A stretch of DNA of 43,441 nucleotides from a virus: positions 1 through 43,441 of the IMG/VR virus record IMGVR_UViG_3300031576_000115; one strand, 5' to 3'. Under the pieces are notes generated by a model. The model was not told the DNA's origin. It saw nothing but the letters and a program-made list of their open reading frames with translations, and searched no databases. Below, piece after piece: positions 37,101-43,441 of this stretch (within the stretch, counting starts at the first letter, position 1; the number at the start of each line of letters is the position of its first letter). The translations under genes were made by a program, and so were the position numbers.

Positions 37101-37727
37101 TCAAACCGCAGCGAAGGCGACTCGATCCGTTGCCGGGTCGTAGGTAAAGTTCCAGTTCGGGGCGTCCGGCGAACGAATCACGTCCTGTTCTTCGACCGAC
37201 AGCGTCGTTCCCGCGTTGCCGGCGGCGTCCAGGGGCGTCACCTGGAATTTGTAGACGGCGCGGTCCGCCAGCCGATCACTAAGTACACGATAGTCCCATG
37301 CCTCCGAGTCGTGCGGGATGGTCGCGAGCGTCGTCAAGGTTACGCCGTTCTTGAGGTGTTGCACGAGGTAGCCGCGCACATCTGAATCGAGAATGTTTCG
37401 CACCCAGTGCACCGTGTACCGCGCCGGGAACTGCGCGATCGTGGGCGACAACGGATCGAAGTTGGGGTCCAGAGTGTCCACCACTTCCACCCGTCCCTGC
37501 CCCGCCTGTTCCACGGAGAAGGAAAAGCTCGGCGACGTCCCCGATCCCACGTGTACCCCGTCCAGATACCAGTGATAGTACACCGGCGACCCGACCAAAA
37601 AAGTCAGCGCCGTCACCGTCACCACGTTCCCGATGCGGATCATGGTCAGCTGCGGCGCGGAGGAACTCTTCGCCGCGTACGCCCGCCGCTTCCCCGGCAA
37701 CCCATGAACTTGCAGTGCGCTACTCAT
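37101..37727 (-). CDS. Tail protein with PKD/fibronectin-like domains
   Basis: 208 aa from ATG 37727. Residues 1-20 (MSSALQVHGLPGKRRAYAAK) nearly repeat the N-terminus of the connector-like protein at 1259-1738. The middle (YYHWYLDGVHVGSGTSPSFS) is PKD/Ig-like, and ARYTVHWVRNILDSDVRGYL with VYKFQVTPLDAAGN is fibronectin type III-like. Family C repeat C4 lies just upstream of the start. Possible carbohydrate-contact or decoration role. Confidence 0.65.
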   Translation of the reverse strand: MSSALQVHGLPGKRRAYAAKSSSAPQLTMIRIGNVVTVTALTFLVGSPVYYHWYLDGVHVGSGTSPSFSFSVEQAGQGRVEVVDTLDPNFDPLSPTIAQFPARYTVHWVRNILDSDVRGYLVQHLKNGVTLTTLATIPHDSEAWDYRVLSDRLADRAVYKFQVTPLDAAGNAGTTLSVEEQDVIRSPDAPNWNFTYDPATDRVAFAAV

Positions 37728-37731
37728 CGTA

Positions 37732-37753
37732 TGCCACTGCTCTGTGAGCAGTA
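37732..37753. repeat. Family C palindrome, copy C4
   Basis: Plus-strand gccactgctctgtgagcag, with compensating changes that keep the stem, directly upstream of the ATG at 37727. Confidence 0.8.
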
Positions 37754-37766
37754 CCCCCGCCTTTCT

Positions 37767-37874
37767 TCATCGCATCGCCCCCAAACACCCCTCGAGCAAG
37801 AACACCGCCGCGATGATAAAGGTCACCGCGGCAAGTGCATTTTGGTAACTCGTAACTGGTAACTTTTTAGGCAT
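37767..37874 (-). CDS. Small membrane peptide with repeat-derived N-terminus
   Basis: 35 aa from ATG 37874. MPKKLPVTSYQNALAAVTFI, then IAAVFLLEGCLGAMR: one transmembrane helix. Codons 5-9 (LPVTSYQ) are family B copy B4. It starts just after the tail gene stop, with a GAG upstream. Possible small holin-like peptide; function unknown. Confidence 0.5.
   Translation of the reverse strand: MPKKLPVTSYQNALAAVTFIIAAVFLLEGCLGAMR
37843..37870. repeat. Family B repeat, copy B4, in frame
   Basis: Plus-strand ttggtaactcgtaactggta; minus-strand translation LPVTSYQ within the 35-aa membrane peptide. Confidence 0.85.
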
Positions 37875-37876
37875 CT

Positions 37877-38260
37877 CTAGTTCATCTTCTCCGCCTCGAT
37901 CTGCACCACGCCGCGCAGTTGCAACGGCGCCGCCGCGGTGATCGCCGGAGTGCGCGACAGTTGCCCGATCCGCTTGATGAGGATGTTGGCCGTCGCCGTG
38001 CCCGTGTCGTCGGTCACGGTGCAGATTTTCCCCTGCTGGCTCTGCATCTGGCTGTACCAGGTGTTGATCGTGGCCAGCACCGCGAACTTGATCGCGGTGA
38101 AGGTGAACTCCGCCTCCCCCTTCCCCATCTTCTGCGCTCCCACCCCGTCCAATCCCGGCACGATCCAGGTCTCCACCCGTTCGCGCAGCTCCGCCGCCGG
38201 CCCGGAGAGCAGATCGCACACCACGTCCAACCCCGCATTGTCGTTCACCCCGGTGGCCAT
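37877..38260 (-). CDS. Tail-region protein following the tape measure
   Basis: 127 aa from ATG 38260 (MATGVNDNAGLDVVCDLLSG). A helical N-terminus and strand-rich C-terminal part (TFTAIKFAVLATINTWYSQM; GKICTVTDDTGTATANILIK). Encoded downstream of the tape measure, so a distal tail or tip protein is likely. No family recognised. Confidence 0.6.
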   Translation of the reverse strand: MATGVNDNAGLDVVCDLLSGPAAELRERVETWIVPGLDGVGAQKMGKGEAEFTFTAIKFAVLATINTWYSQMQSQQGKICTVTDDTGTATANILIKRIGQLSRTPAITAAAPLQLRGVVQIEAEKMN

Positions 38261-38322
38261 GAAACATCGGTCCTATGGGTCCTATTGGTCCTATTCCAAT
38301 TTCGCCTGTCGTGGACAGGAGG

Positions 38323-38351
38323 TTGACTCGCTGTCAATAATTCGCTAGAAT
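38323..38351 (+). promoter_or_regulatory. Sigma-70 promoter of the plus-strand moron
   Basis: TTGACT (38323-38328), 17-bp spacer, TAGAAT (38346-38351). The expected transcription start falls at or within two bases of the ATG at 38360, predicting a leaderless mRNA. Confidence 0.75.
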
Positions 38352-38359
38352 CAGTTCCC

Positions 38360-38617
38360 ATGAGCGACCCGTCTGAAAACCGCCCCTTCAAATGCCCGTG
38401 GCCGATCGTTGCGCTGCGTTGGATCGCCGTCGCGGCTGGCGCGTTCGGCGCACTGGTCGCCGTCGGTTCGGCGATCGCCGGCTGCACCGGTGAACCGACG
38501 GCCGGGGAATCTTTTCTTGGGTCTTTGGCCATCACCTTCGGGGCACTGTTGCTGTATCTGTTCGCCGGGGCCTGCGCCACCCTCGAGCGCATCGCCGCCC
38601 GGTTTCGTAACTCGTAA
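38360..38617 (+). CDS. Plus-strand membrane protein (moron)
   Basis: 85 aa from ATG 38360. Two hydrophobic segments (about 14-38, WPIVALRWIAVAAGAFGALV; about 51-70, FLGSLAITFGALLLYLFAG) separated by a short loop with Cys. It opposes the surrounding tail operon and has its own promoter, so it could be expressed in a lysogen. Holin-like or exclusion roles are possible. The last codons and stop run into family B copy B5. Confidence 0.7.
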   Translation: MSDPSENRPFKCPWPIVALRWIAVAAGAFGALVAVGSAIAGCTGEPTAGESFLGSLAITFGALLLYLFAGACATLERIAARFRNS

Positions 38618-38634
38618 CTGGTAACTCATAACTC
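38605..38634. repeat. Family B repeat, copy B5
   Basis: Plus-strand cgtaactcgtaactggtaac then tcataactc, between the convergent moron and tape measure genes. Confidence 0.85.
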
Positions 38635-38636
38635 TT

Positions 38637-40073
38637 TCACTTGTCTTCCCCCCTCGGGACCAACGCCGGTCCGCCTTGCATGTTGCGGGTGGCGTTTTCA
38701 AGATGCGCAGCCGCGGCGTCCAAGCGGGTGCTCGTTTCCTTCATCTCCTTCAAGAATTCAACGCGCGGACCGACTCCTTCACCCGTTCCCAATTGCTTCG
38801 TGGGGTCCGTCGTACCGACCCCCACCAATTCCCTCGCGATGCGCGCCAACAATGTTTCCACCGCCCGGCCCTCGGCGTCGATCAGGTCCACACCAAAGGC
38901 TTGTTCAAACCCCATTTTCCGGAGCGCACCCCCGGCCGCCTGACGGCGGGCGTCTTCCGCCGCCTGGGCGCGGGCCATCGGTCCCAGGATCCTTTCCTGT
39001 TCGTCCATCGCTTCCCGCGTCTCGCGTTCTCGCTCCTCCCGCACCACCGGCGATTCCGCCTCCATGCGTGCGATCTGTCCGAGGACGGCGCCTTCTGTCG
39101 CCGCCGGCCCGGCCAGCTCCGCCCGCACCGCGAGCATCTTGTCCAACCCCTGCACCGCGAAGGCCAGGTTCTGCGCCGTCGCTCCCTTAGCGCCTAGCTT
39201 CTCGAACTCCGCCATCGTGTCCTGACCGGCCTTGGCAAAACGGTCCAATTGCTCAAAGAGGGGCATCCCCGGCGTTACACCCGCGATTCGCTTGAATTGC
39301 TTTCGCATTTTTTCATCGGCGTCCGGGCCCAGGGCTTCGAGAACTCCCTCCATCCCGCCGATCGCCTTGCGCCCCGGCAGTTTGCTCTGCATCATCGCCG
39401 CGAAGGAAAGGGCCTCTTCCGGCCCGCCGATGCGCTCCTCCATCGCCAGCGTTTTGGTCATCGTCTCCGGGCTGACCTTGAATCGCTGACTCACCAAGTG
39501 CAATTGGCGGACTATTTGCCCCACGTCCTTACCCTCGAACCCCGCCGCTTGGGTGGCGAATTCCTTAATGCCCTCCATCGGAATGTCGCCCAGGCGGAAC
39601 ACGTCGAGAACTTCCTTCAGCTCTCGTTGGGCGGCCTTGGTGTCGCCGCCCATGGCGTCTTCGAGGGCGTCGGCCAGACCGAAAGCGCCCGGGCGATCGC
39701 CGATTCCGGCCTCGGCGGCGATCTTCATGGTCGCTTCCGTGGCCTGTCTTCCGCTCCCGGACAATAGCGGTTTCAACGCCGGCACGAGTTTGTCAGCCAC
39801 CCCGATGGCTTCCTTGGCGTTGGCGATCCACTGGGCGTGGGCCGCGGATGCCGCCCCGATGACCTTGTTGACCAACCCGATGGCGGCGCCCACCGACAGA
39901 TACCCCGCCGCCATGCCCAACAGACTCGTGGTCGTGTCGTCACTCGATTTGCGGCTGCCGGCCCCCACCGCCTTGATCTTCGATTCCACGGAGAGCAGCT
40001 TGGCTTCCAGGCGGGCCAGCGCCGCCTGGGCGCTCTTATCGTCCCCCGTAATTTTCATGGCGATTTCAGACAA
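38637..40073 (-). CDS. Tape measure protein
   Basis: 478 aa from TTG 40073 behind leader cassette L1. Long, mostly helical: N-terminal coiled-coil style (AALARLEAKLLSVESKIKAV), a hydrophobic stretch (SLLGMAAGYLSVGAAIGLV), and extended Ala/Glu/Arg helices (RMEAESPVVREERERETREA). It follows the frameshifted tail chaperone, the universal order in siphoviruses. The short length implies a short tail, roughly 70 nm at 1.5 angstrom per residue. Confidence 0.8.
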   Translation of the reverse strand: MSEIAMKITGDDKSAQAALARLEAKLLSVESKIKAVGAGSRKSSDDTTTSLLGMAAGYLSVGAAIGLVNKVIGAASAAHAQWIANAKEAIGVADKLVPALKPLLSGSGRQATEATMKIAAEAGIGDRPGAFGLADALEDAMGGDTKAAQRELKEVLDVFRLGDIPMEGIKEFATQAAGFEGKDVGQIVRQLHLVSQRFKVSPETMTKTLAMEERIGGPEEALSFAAMMQSKLPGRKAIGGMEGVLEALGPDADEKMRKQFKRIAGVTPGMPLFEQLDRFAKAGQDTMAEFEKLGAKGATAQNLAFAVQGLDKMLAVRAELAGPAATEGAVLGQIARMEAESPVVREERERETREAMDEQERILGPMARAQAAEDARRQAAGGALRKMGFEQAFGVDLIDAEGRAVETLLARIARELVGVGTTDPTKQLGTGEGVGPRVEFLKEMKETSTRLDAAAAHLENATRNMQGGPALVPRGEDK

Positions 40074-40074
40074 G

Positions 40075-40089
40075 GTCGCTTCGCTCCAG
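40075..40089 (-). repeat. Leader cassette L1, copy 3
   Basis: Minus-strand CTGGAGCGAAGCGAC, one base before the TTG start at 40073. Followed upstream by family B copy B6. Confidence 0.8.
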
Positions 40090-40138
40090 TTACGAGTTAC
40101 CAGTTACGAGGCGCGCTGGTAACTGGTCACTGGTAACT
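40088..40138. repeat. Family B repeat, copy B6
   Basis: Arms agttacgagttaccagttac and gtaactggtcactggtaact form an interrupted inverted repeat, in the gap between tail chaperone and tape measure genes. Confidence 0.9.
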
Positions 40139-40146
40139 GCCTTTCC

Positions 40147-40178
40147 TACAGGCTTCAGCCTACGGTCTACGACCTTCA
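40147..40178. repeat. Family A palindromic repeat, copy A11, supplying a stop codon
   Basis: Plus-strand acaggcttcagcctacggtc. The TAG that ends the frameshifted tail chaperone (40160-40162) lies inside it. Confidence 0.75.
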
Positions 40179-40303
40179 GTCGTCACCGCCAACCTCCATA
40201 AGTCCGCCATCGTGGGCATATAGGTTCGGTCTCTTCCGGCCCGCCACGTCTCGTATTGCAGCGTTCGCGCGCTCACGTCGATGAAACGAGTTCCGAGTTC
40301 CGT
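40160..40303 (-). CDS. Tail chaperone frameshift extension (T part)
   Basis: 47 residues in the -1 frame after the A9 run: ELGTRFIDVSARTLQYETWR, AGRDRTYMPTMADLWRLAVT, ending TEGRRP before TAG 40160-40162. It has no start of its own and reads as ordinary protein. It would give a 284-aa G-T fusion. It is expected to bind the tape measure during tail assembly. Confidence 0.7.
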   Translation of the reverse strand, partial: TELGTRFIDVSARTLQYETWRAGRDRTYMPTMADLWRLAVTTEGRRP

Positions 40304-41013
40304 TTTTTTTTGTCCCACTCCAAGAGGGTGGGCCAGTCGATGAGCGCCCCCAGCACTTCAAACACCGTCTGATCGTCGATCAAGGAGAGCAGCCCGCACT
40401 CCACCGGCCCCACACGATAGTTCGCTCCCAGGGCCAGGGCCGCGGCGTGCCCCGCTTTCTGCCCGTCGACGGCGGTCCCCCCGTCCGCCCGCTTGAAGTA
40501 GTCCCACACCCATTCCACTTCCTCCCACAGCTCCGCGTAGCGCGGCAGCACCGACCCCATGATCCAACGGCCGGCGTCATCCACGTCCCATCGATGGGGC
40601 AAGGCGTTATGCCATTGCACGGCGCCGTCCAGCGAGTCCACCAACTTCCTCGCCGCGGGGCACAACCATTCCCGCCCATCCGCGAGAGTGACCCGGTGCC
40701 CGTTCAACGTCCGCCGCCGGCACAGCTCCGCCGGGGCAATCTCTCGCCCCGTCGTTTTCCCAACCCAACGAATAGGGCGTGGTTCATTCGACATTCGACA
40801 TTCGACATTCGACATTCGTCGCCATGTCTGTTTGATGGGATAATACCCGAGCTCGTCATCCACGCTCACCACGAACCCCGGCTTTTCGCCCGGGCCCATC
40901 GTCGATGCTCGCACCAACGGCGGGGCCTCGAAGGCGTAGGTAAGCCCCGCCCGCGCAACGTCCTCGAGCGTGCCCTGAAACTGATCCGTCTCCACGAAAT
41001 ACAGAAAACTCAT
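40273..41013 (-). CDS. Tail assembly chaperone (G part) with slippery A9 run
   Basis: 246 aa; the zero-frame ends at TGA 40273, ten codons after GAC-A9-CGG (A run 40311-40303). Helical, acidic core (RYAELWEEVEWVWDYFKRAD; GPVECGLLSLIDDQTVFEVL). Repeat E sits in frame as RRMSNVECRMSNE. It lies between the tail tube and the tape measure, the position of lambda G/GT, where -1 slippage yields a longer product. Family C repeat C5 precedes the start. Confidence 0.78.
   Translation of the reverse strand: MSFLYFVETDQFQGTLEDVARAGLTYAFEAPPLVRASTMGPGEKPGFVVSVDDELGYYPIKQTWRRMSNVECRMSNEPRPIRWVGKTTGREIAPAELCRRRTLNGHRVTLADGREWLCPAARKLVDSLDGAVQWHNALPHRWDVDDAGRWIMGSVLPRYAELWEEVEWVWDYFKRADGGTAVDGQKAGHAAALALGANYRVGPVECGLLSLIDDQTVFEVLGALIDWPTLLEWDKKKRNSELVSST
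40303..40311 (-). other. Probable -1 ribosomal frameshift site
   Basis: Nine consecutive A on the minus strand (GAC AAA AAA AAA CGG) allow tandem slippage of A-AAA-AAA by -1 into an open 47-codon frame. Located ten codons before the zero-frame stop of the gene between tail tube and tape measure. Confidence 0.75.
40783..40818. repeat. Family E repeat (ATTCGAC tandem), in frame
   Basis: Plus-strand ttcattcgacattcgacatt and two more units of cattcga. Minus-strand translation MSNVECRMSN inside the tail chaperone. The peptide SNVECRMSNVE type is, from memory, frequent in environmental planctomycete sequences. Confidence 0.85.
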
Positions 41014-41016
41014 CGT

Positions 41017-41039
41017 GTGCCGCTGCTGTGTCAGCAGCG
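41017..41039. repeat. Family C palindrome, copy C5
   Basis: Plus-strand gtgccgctgctgtgtcagca then gcg, four bases from the tail chaperone ATG at 41013. Confidence 0.85.
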
Positions 41040-41057
41040 CCCTTCATCGCCGCTTCC

Positions 41058-41972
41058 CTATGCGATCGCTTGGTTCACCGCCGTCACGATCGGAGCATTG
41101 GTCCCGTCGTAGCCGCAGGTGATGGTGATCTCGATCTCGCTGGGGCCGGTCCCCGAACCGTCCTGTAATCGGTTCACCGCCACTCGTCCGTAGGCCGTCA
41201 CCTTCACGTGGGCGAGGGCGCCGTCCACTTCAAAGGTCAGGTGTTGCTTGCGCTTCCGCAGATAGAGAATGGTGTTGGCGTGCGTGCCGGACAGCCCGAG
41301 CAACGGGATCACCGCCGGGTCGTGCTGCGCCAAGTTGATGCCCCGAATGGTGATGGTGGGTTTGATCTCCCGGATGGTCACGATCCTGGGGAAGACCTCA
41401 TGTTCCTTGCGCGTTCGTTCGACGACGATGCCGTAGTCGATGGTGACGTTGGTGAAGTAGGTCAGGAGGATCCCCGCCACGGTGATCTTCCCCAACCCCC
41501 ATCGCCCGCTGTCCGTCATGGGAGTGGGCGCCGCGGCGTTAATCACCCGGGCGATGGGATCGGCGGCACCGTCCCACTGCGCCACCGCCTCCGCGGAGAG
41601 CATGGCGTCCCCGTCCTGCGCGGCGCTCAGTTGTCGCAGGGCGAAAATTCCCTGGATGATGGAGTCGCGGACGTGGACGCTCGCCGGGTCCCGCGTCCCG
41701 CCGCCCAGCCAGCGTTGCCCGAACATCTTGATCCCTCCGGTGAGGGCGGAAATGTCCAGGTAGCCCAGCGGCGCCGCGGCCAGCAGCGTGGCCACGTCCT
41801 CGGTGGTGAACGTCGCCGCGTGCTCCTGGCTGCGCAGGGTGGTGAAACGCGGGTAGACCTCCCCGCTCCTCGATTCGTTACCCACGCTCTCATCGTTGGA
41901 CACGTTCTGCTGGGTGATCCCGCCCAGCAGGGTGGGTCCCACGTTCACCGCATAAATTCCAAAGCGCGACAT
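41058..41972 (-). CDS. Major tail tube protein (putative)
   Basis: 304 aa from ATG 41972 with AAGGAGG upstream, the strongest site in the tail module, as expected for an abundant protein. Beta-rich with repeated strand pairs (ITVAGILLTYFTNVTIDYGI; ITIRGINLAQHDPAVIPLLG; LTFEVDGALAHVKVTAYGRV). Its position upstream of the tail chaperone is that of tail tube genes. No sheath gene accompanies it, which supports a non-contractile tail. Confidence 0.7.
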   Translation of the reverse strand: MSRFGIYAVNVGPTLLGGITQQNVSNDESVGNESRSGEVYPRFTTLRSQEHAATFTTEDVATLLAAAPLGYLDISALTGGIKMFGQRWLGGGTRDPASVHVRDSIIQGIFALRQLSAAQDGDAMLSAEAVAQWDGAADPIARVINAAAPTPMTDSGRWGLGKITVAGILLTYFTNVTIDYGIVVERTRKEHEVFPRIVTIREIKPTITIRGINLAQHDPAVIPLLGLSGTHANTILYLRKRKQHLTFEVDGALAHVKVTAYGRVAVNRLQDGSGTGPSEIEITITCGYDGTNAPIVTAVNQAIA

Positions 41973-41991
41973 AATTCAGCCTCCTTGCCGT

Positions 41992-42014
41992 GTGCCACTG
42001 CTGTGTCAGCAGCG
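41992..42014. repeat. Family C palindrome, copy C6
   Basis: Plus-strand gtgccactgctgtgtcagca then gcg, about 20 bp upstream of the tail tube start. Confidence 0.88.
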
Positions 42015-42030
42015 GTCTTCGCCGTTTTTT

Positions 42031-42063
42031 CCTACCGCCTTCAGCCTATGGCCTCCCCCTACG
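42031..42063. repeat. Family A palindromic repeat, copy A12 (degenerate)
   Basis: Plus-strand cctaccgccttcagcctatg then gcctcc, adjoining repeat C6; two families lie side by side in this gap. Confidence 0.7.
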
Positions 42064-42451
42064 GCGTCGGGTCGACCAGCGCCGCGATCTGCACGTTGGC
42101 GGACGCAGGGATGGCCCCGGTGGTGAAGAACAGGGCGGTCACATCCACCCCCAAGGGGTTGGCGAAATACGACCCCGTGTACCAAATCAGCGGCTTGTTG
42201 GCCTTGATGGCCAGGGTCCCGCCCGACCCGGCGCTGCTGTTGATTTCGATGGTGACGTCTTGGTCGCTGAGGATCACCAGACTCTTCAGTCGGGCCACGA
42301 TGATGTCGAACGTATCCACCTGTTGGTCGGTCACCGACGGGGCCACGACGTGGTCCAGCAATTGTTCCTGGGCGTCGGTGATGGGAAAACTTCCGCTGAT
42401 CTTCTTGCCCGTCGTGCTCACGCTCTGTTCGATGGTGTGCGTAAAACTCAT
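42059..42451 (-). CDS. Virion structural protein near tail tube
   Basis: 130 aa from ATG 42451 with GGAG upstream. MSFTHTIEQSVSTTGKKISG then beta-rich (VARLKSLVILSDQDVTIEIN; KANKPLIWYTGSYFANPLGV). Resembles small phage structural beta-sandwich proteins. Position between tail completion and tail tube genes suggests a neck or tail terminator-associated role. Confidence 0.6.
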   Translation of the reverse strand: MSFTHTIEQSVSTTGKKISGSFPITDAQEQLLDHVVAPSVTDQQVDTFDIIVARLKSLVILSDQDVTIEINSSAGSGGTLAIKANKPLIWYTGSYFANPLGVDVTALFFTTGAIPASANVQIAALVDPTP

Positions 42452-42470
42452 CGTCGTTTCTCCGTGCCGT

Positions 42471-42494
42471 GTGCCACTGCTGTGCCAACAGTGG
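42471..42494. repeat. Family C palindrome, copy C7
   Basis: Plus-strand gtgccactgctgtgccaaca then gtgg, 20 bp upstream of the 130-aa gene start. Confidence 0.85.
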
Positions 42495-42514
42495 CGGTTC
42501 CCGGTCTTTCGCTT

Positions 42515-42973
42515 CTACTCTTTGGTTTTCTTGGTGCCCGCTTCTTTCAGCAAGACCTCCAACCTTTTGCGCATCATCGCCACAATGGACCGCGTCTCGT
42601 TTTCAGTGAGCCGGGTCATCTCCTCGCGCATTCGGAACTTCCCGTATCGATGCGGCCTATTCAAACCATGCGCCGCGATGACCGCCTTGCCACCGGTCCG
42701 CGTGCTCCTGATATTTTTGATCGTCGCCAGGACGCGACTCGCCCCGCTCCACACCAGCGGGTTGCTGTGATGTTTCTCTCGCCTCTTGCGGGCCGTGTAT
42801 TTTTTGGAACGCGGAGCATACCCGTACAACCGTGCCCCCTGGACGGTGAAGTGGCGGGCGCTGAAGCGATCAAACCAGTGTTCAGCGCCCGTGGCATAGA
42901 CCGCCTTCATGGTCTCGTTCCACGTTCGCCTACTCACCTGCCCGCTCTTCGCCACCGTAAACTTCAGCAGCAT
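42515..42973 (-). CDS. Tail completion-like protein (HK97 gp10-type)
   Basis: 152 aa from ATG 42973, coupled to the upstream stop (TGATG). Basic, helical; PLVWSGASRVLATIKNI, then PHRYGKFRMREEMTRLTENE and MMRKRLEVLLKEAG, typical of HK97 gp10/tail-completion proteins (motif LxxSG... followed by a C-terminal helix). Located between the connector and the tail tube, as in siphoviruses. Confidence 0.68.
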   Translation of the reverse strand: MLLKFTVAKSGQVSRRTWNETMKAVYATGAEHWFDRFSARHFTVQGARLYGYAPRSKKYTARKRREKHHSNPLVWSGASRVLATIKNIRSTRTGGKAVIAAHGLNRPHRYGKFRMREEMTRLTENETRSIVAMMRKRLEVLLKEAGTKKTKE

Positions 42974-43441
42974 CAGGAACTCCCCCACTCAAAGCGCAGG
43001 TCGATCTCGATGGTGTTGCCCTCCACCGGGATCCGCTCCGCCTCGGCGAGGAACGGCCCGAAGCAACTCCAGCTCCGCGTGGCCAGGTAGAGCCCCGTTT
43101 CGTTGAGGGCCAGCACGTCGGCGATGATTCCCCCCGCCGCGTTGCAGAACCGCCGGCTGATCTCCCCCGGATCGGCGGCGATGGCGGGTTCGATGTCCGC
43201 GATCAACTTCGCGTACATGGCCCCGGAATGCTGGAAGTTGCTCATCCCCCCCCCGGCCGAGTCTTTCTCTCCGCGCACTCCCTCCAACGGTTCCATCCAC
43301 ACGATGGCGCAGGGGCGGACGTGCAACAGTTCGTCGAGCGTGTGGGCGACGTTGTCGCCGGGCGGCGGATAGCCTTCGTAGAAAATATGCTCCAAGGCCT
43401 CGTCGTGGGTCGGGGCGTTCACCCAGGCGCGGAAGGTCGGC
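42973..43441 (-). CDS. Tail completion / connector protein, C-terminal part (begins at 208)
   Basis: Continuation across the circular junction of the gene starting at ATG 208; the end of the window (43305-43441) duplicates bases 1-137. The visible part (DNVAHTLDELLHVRPCAIVW; GDISRRFCNAAGG-like GEISRRFCNAAGGIIADVLA; ERIPVEGNTIEIDLRFEWG) has a C-terminal beta sheet typical of tail completion/terminator proteins. The full protein is 179 aa and its stop overlaps the next ATG. Confidence 0.75.
   Translation of the reverse strand, partial: PTFRAWVNAPTHDEALEHIFYEGYPPPGDNVAHTLDELLHVRPCAIVWMEPLEGVRGEKDSAGGGMSNFQHSGAMYAKLIADIEPAIAADPGEISRRFCNAAGGIIADVLALNETGLYLATRSWSCFGPFLAEAERIPVEGNTIEIDLRFEWGSS
43305..43441. 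repeat. Terminal direct repeat, right copy
   Basis: Right copy of the 137-bp overlap with bases 1-137, with one mismatch at 43315. See the left copy for interpretation. Confidence 0.9.

Noticed and set aside
40176-40361. 61-codon alternative frame (+1) across the slippery site
   Set aside because: It would need a +1 or -2 shift. The -1 frame gives a more natural sequence and matches the common mechanism on an A run.

Overview
The window looks like a complete temperate siphovirus genome, read as a circle. Bases 1-137 repeat at 43305-43441 with one mismatch (position 11 versus 43315, silent in an Arg codon), and one gene reads through the junction, so the unit is about 43.3 kb. GC is high. Nearly every gene is on the minus strand, with dense stop/start overlaps (ATGA, GTGA, TGATG). 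No tRNA, rRNA, CRISPR array, transposase or integrase was recognised. The intergenic repeat families recall those I associate with Planctomycetes/Phycisphaerae-type genomes, so a host in that group is a guess.

Layout along the minus strand: a control region (25.6-26.0 kb) holds a 64-aa XRE repressor, divergent promoters that share an operator, and a tandem pair of unusual promoters. The early operon follows (25.6-22.6 kb): small proteins, a DUF2303-like protein and a winged-helix replication initiator whose gene contains three 22-bp iterons. Packaging genes come next (TerS, two Cys-rich small proteins, GpA-type TerL; 22.4-19.0 kb). Then there is a roughly 10-kb accessory island (19.0-8.7 kb) of DNA-metabolism and moron genes: a six-zinc-ribbon protein, two ParB-like proteins, DUF4406, a beta-class DNA methyltransferase, DUF5131, a RuvC-like nuclease and an ASCH protein. 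Lambda-type head genes run from 8.5 to 1.3 kb: gpW-position protein, portal, S49 protease with nested scaffold, decoration protein, capsid, connectors. Then come a membrane coiled-coil plus lipoprotein pair and, across the junction, tail completion, tail tube, a tail chaperone with a probable -1 frameshift, a tape measure, a tail hub and fibre-like proteins, ending at 26.6 kb. Three small genes sit on the plus strand, two beside the repressor and one moron with its own promoter at 38.4 kb.

Two themes stand out. First, the genome is peppered with at least five unrelated families of short dispersed repeats. They lie between genes, carry ribosome binding sites in front of unrelated genes, and sit in frame inside essential genes such as TerL, always in the same peptide-coding frame. 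No gene here could move them, which suggests action in trans by the host. Second, the lack of an integrase together with an iteron-bearing initiator, a repressor switch and a perfect 16-bp parS-like palindrome suggests a prophage kept as a plasmid that may use the host ParABS system.

Two adjacent small genes (a Lar-like zinc ribbon and an Sm-like protein) each contain one in-frame TGA, with protein-like sequence and coupled gene junctions after it.
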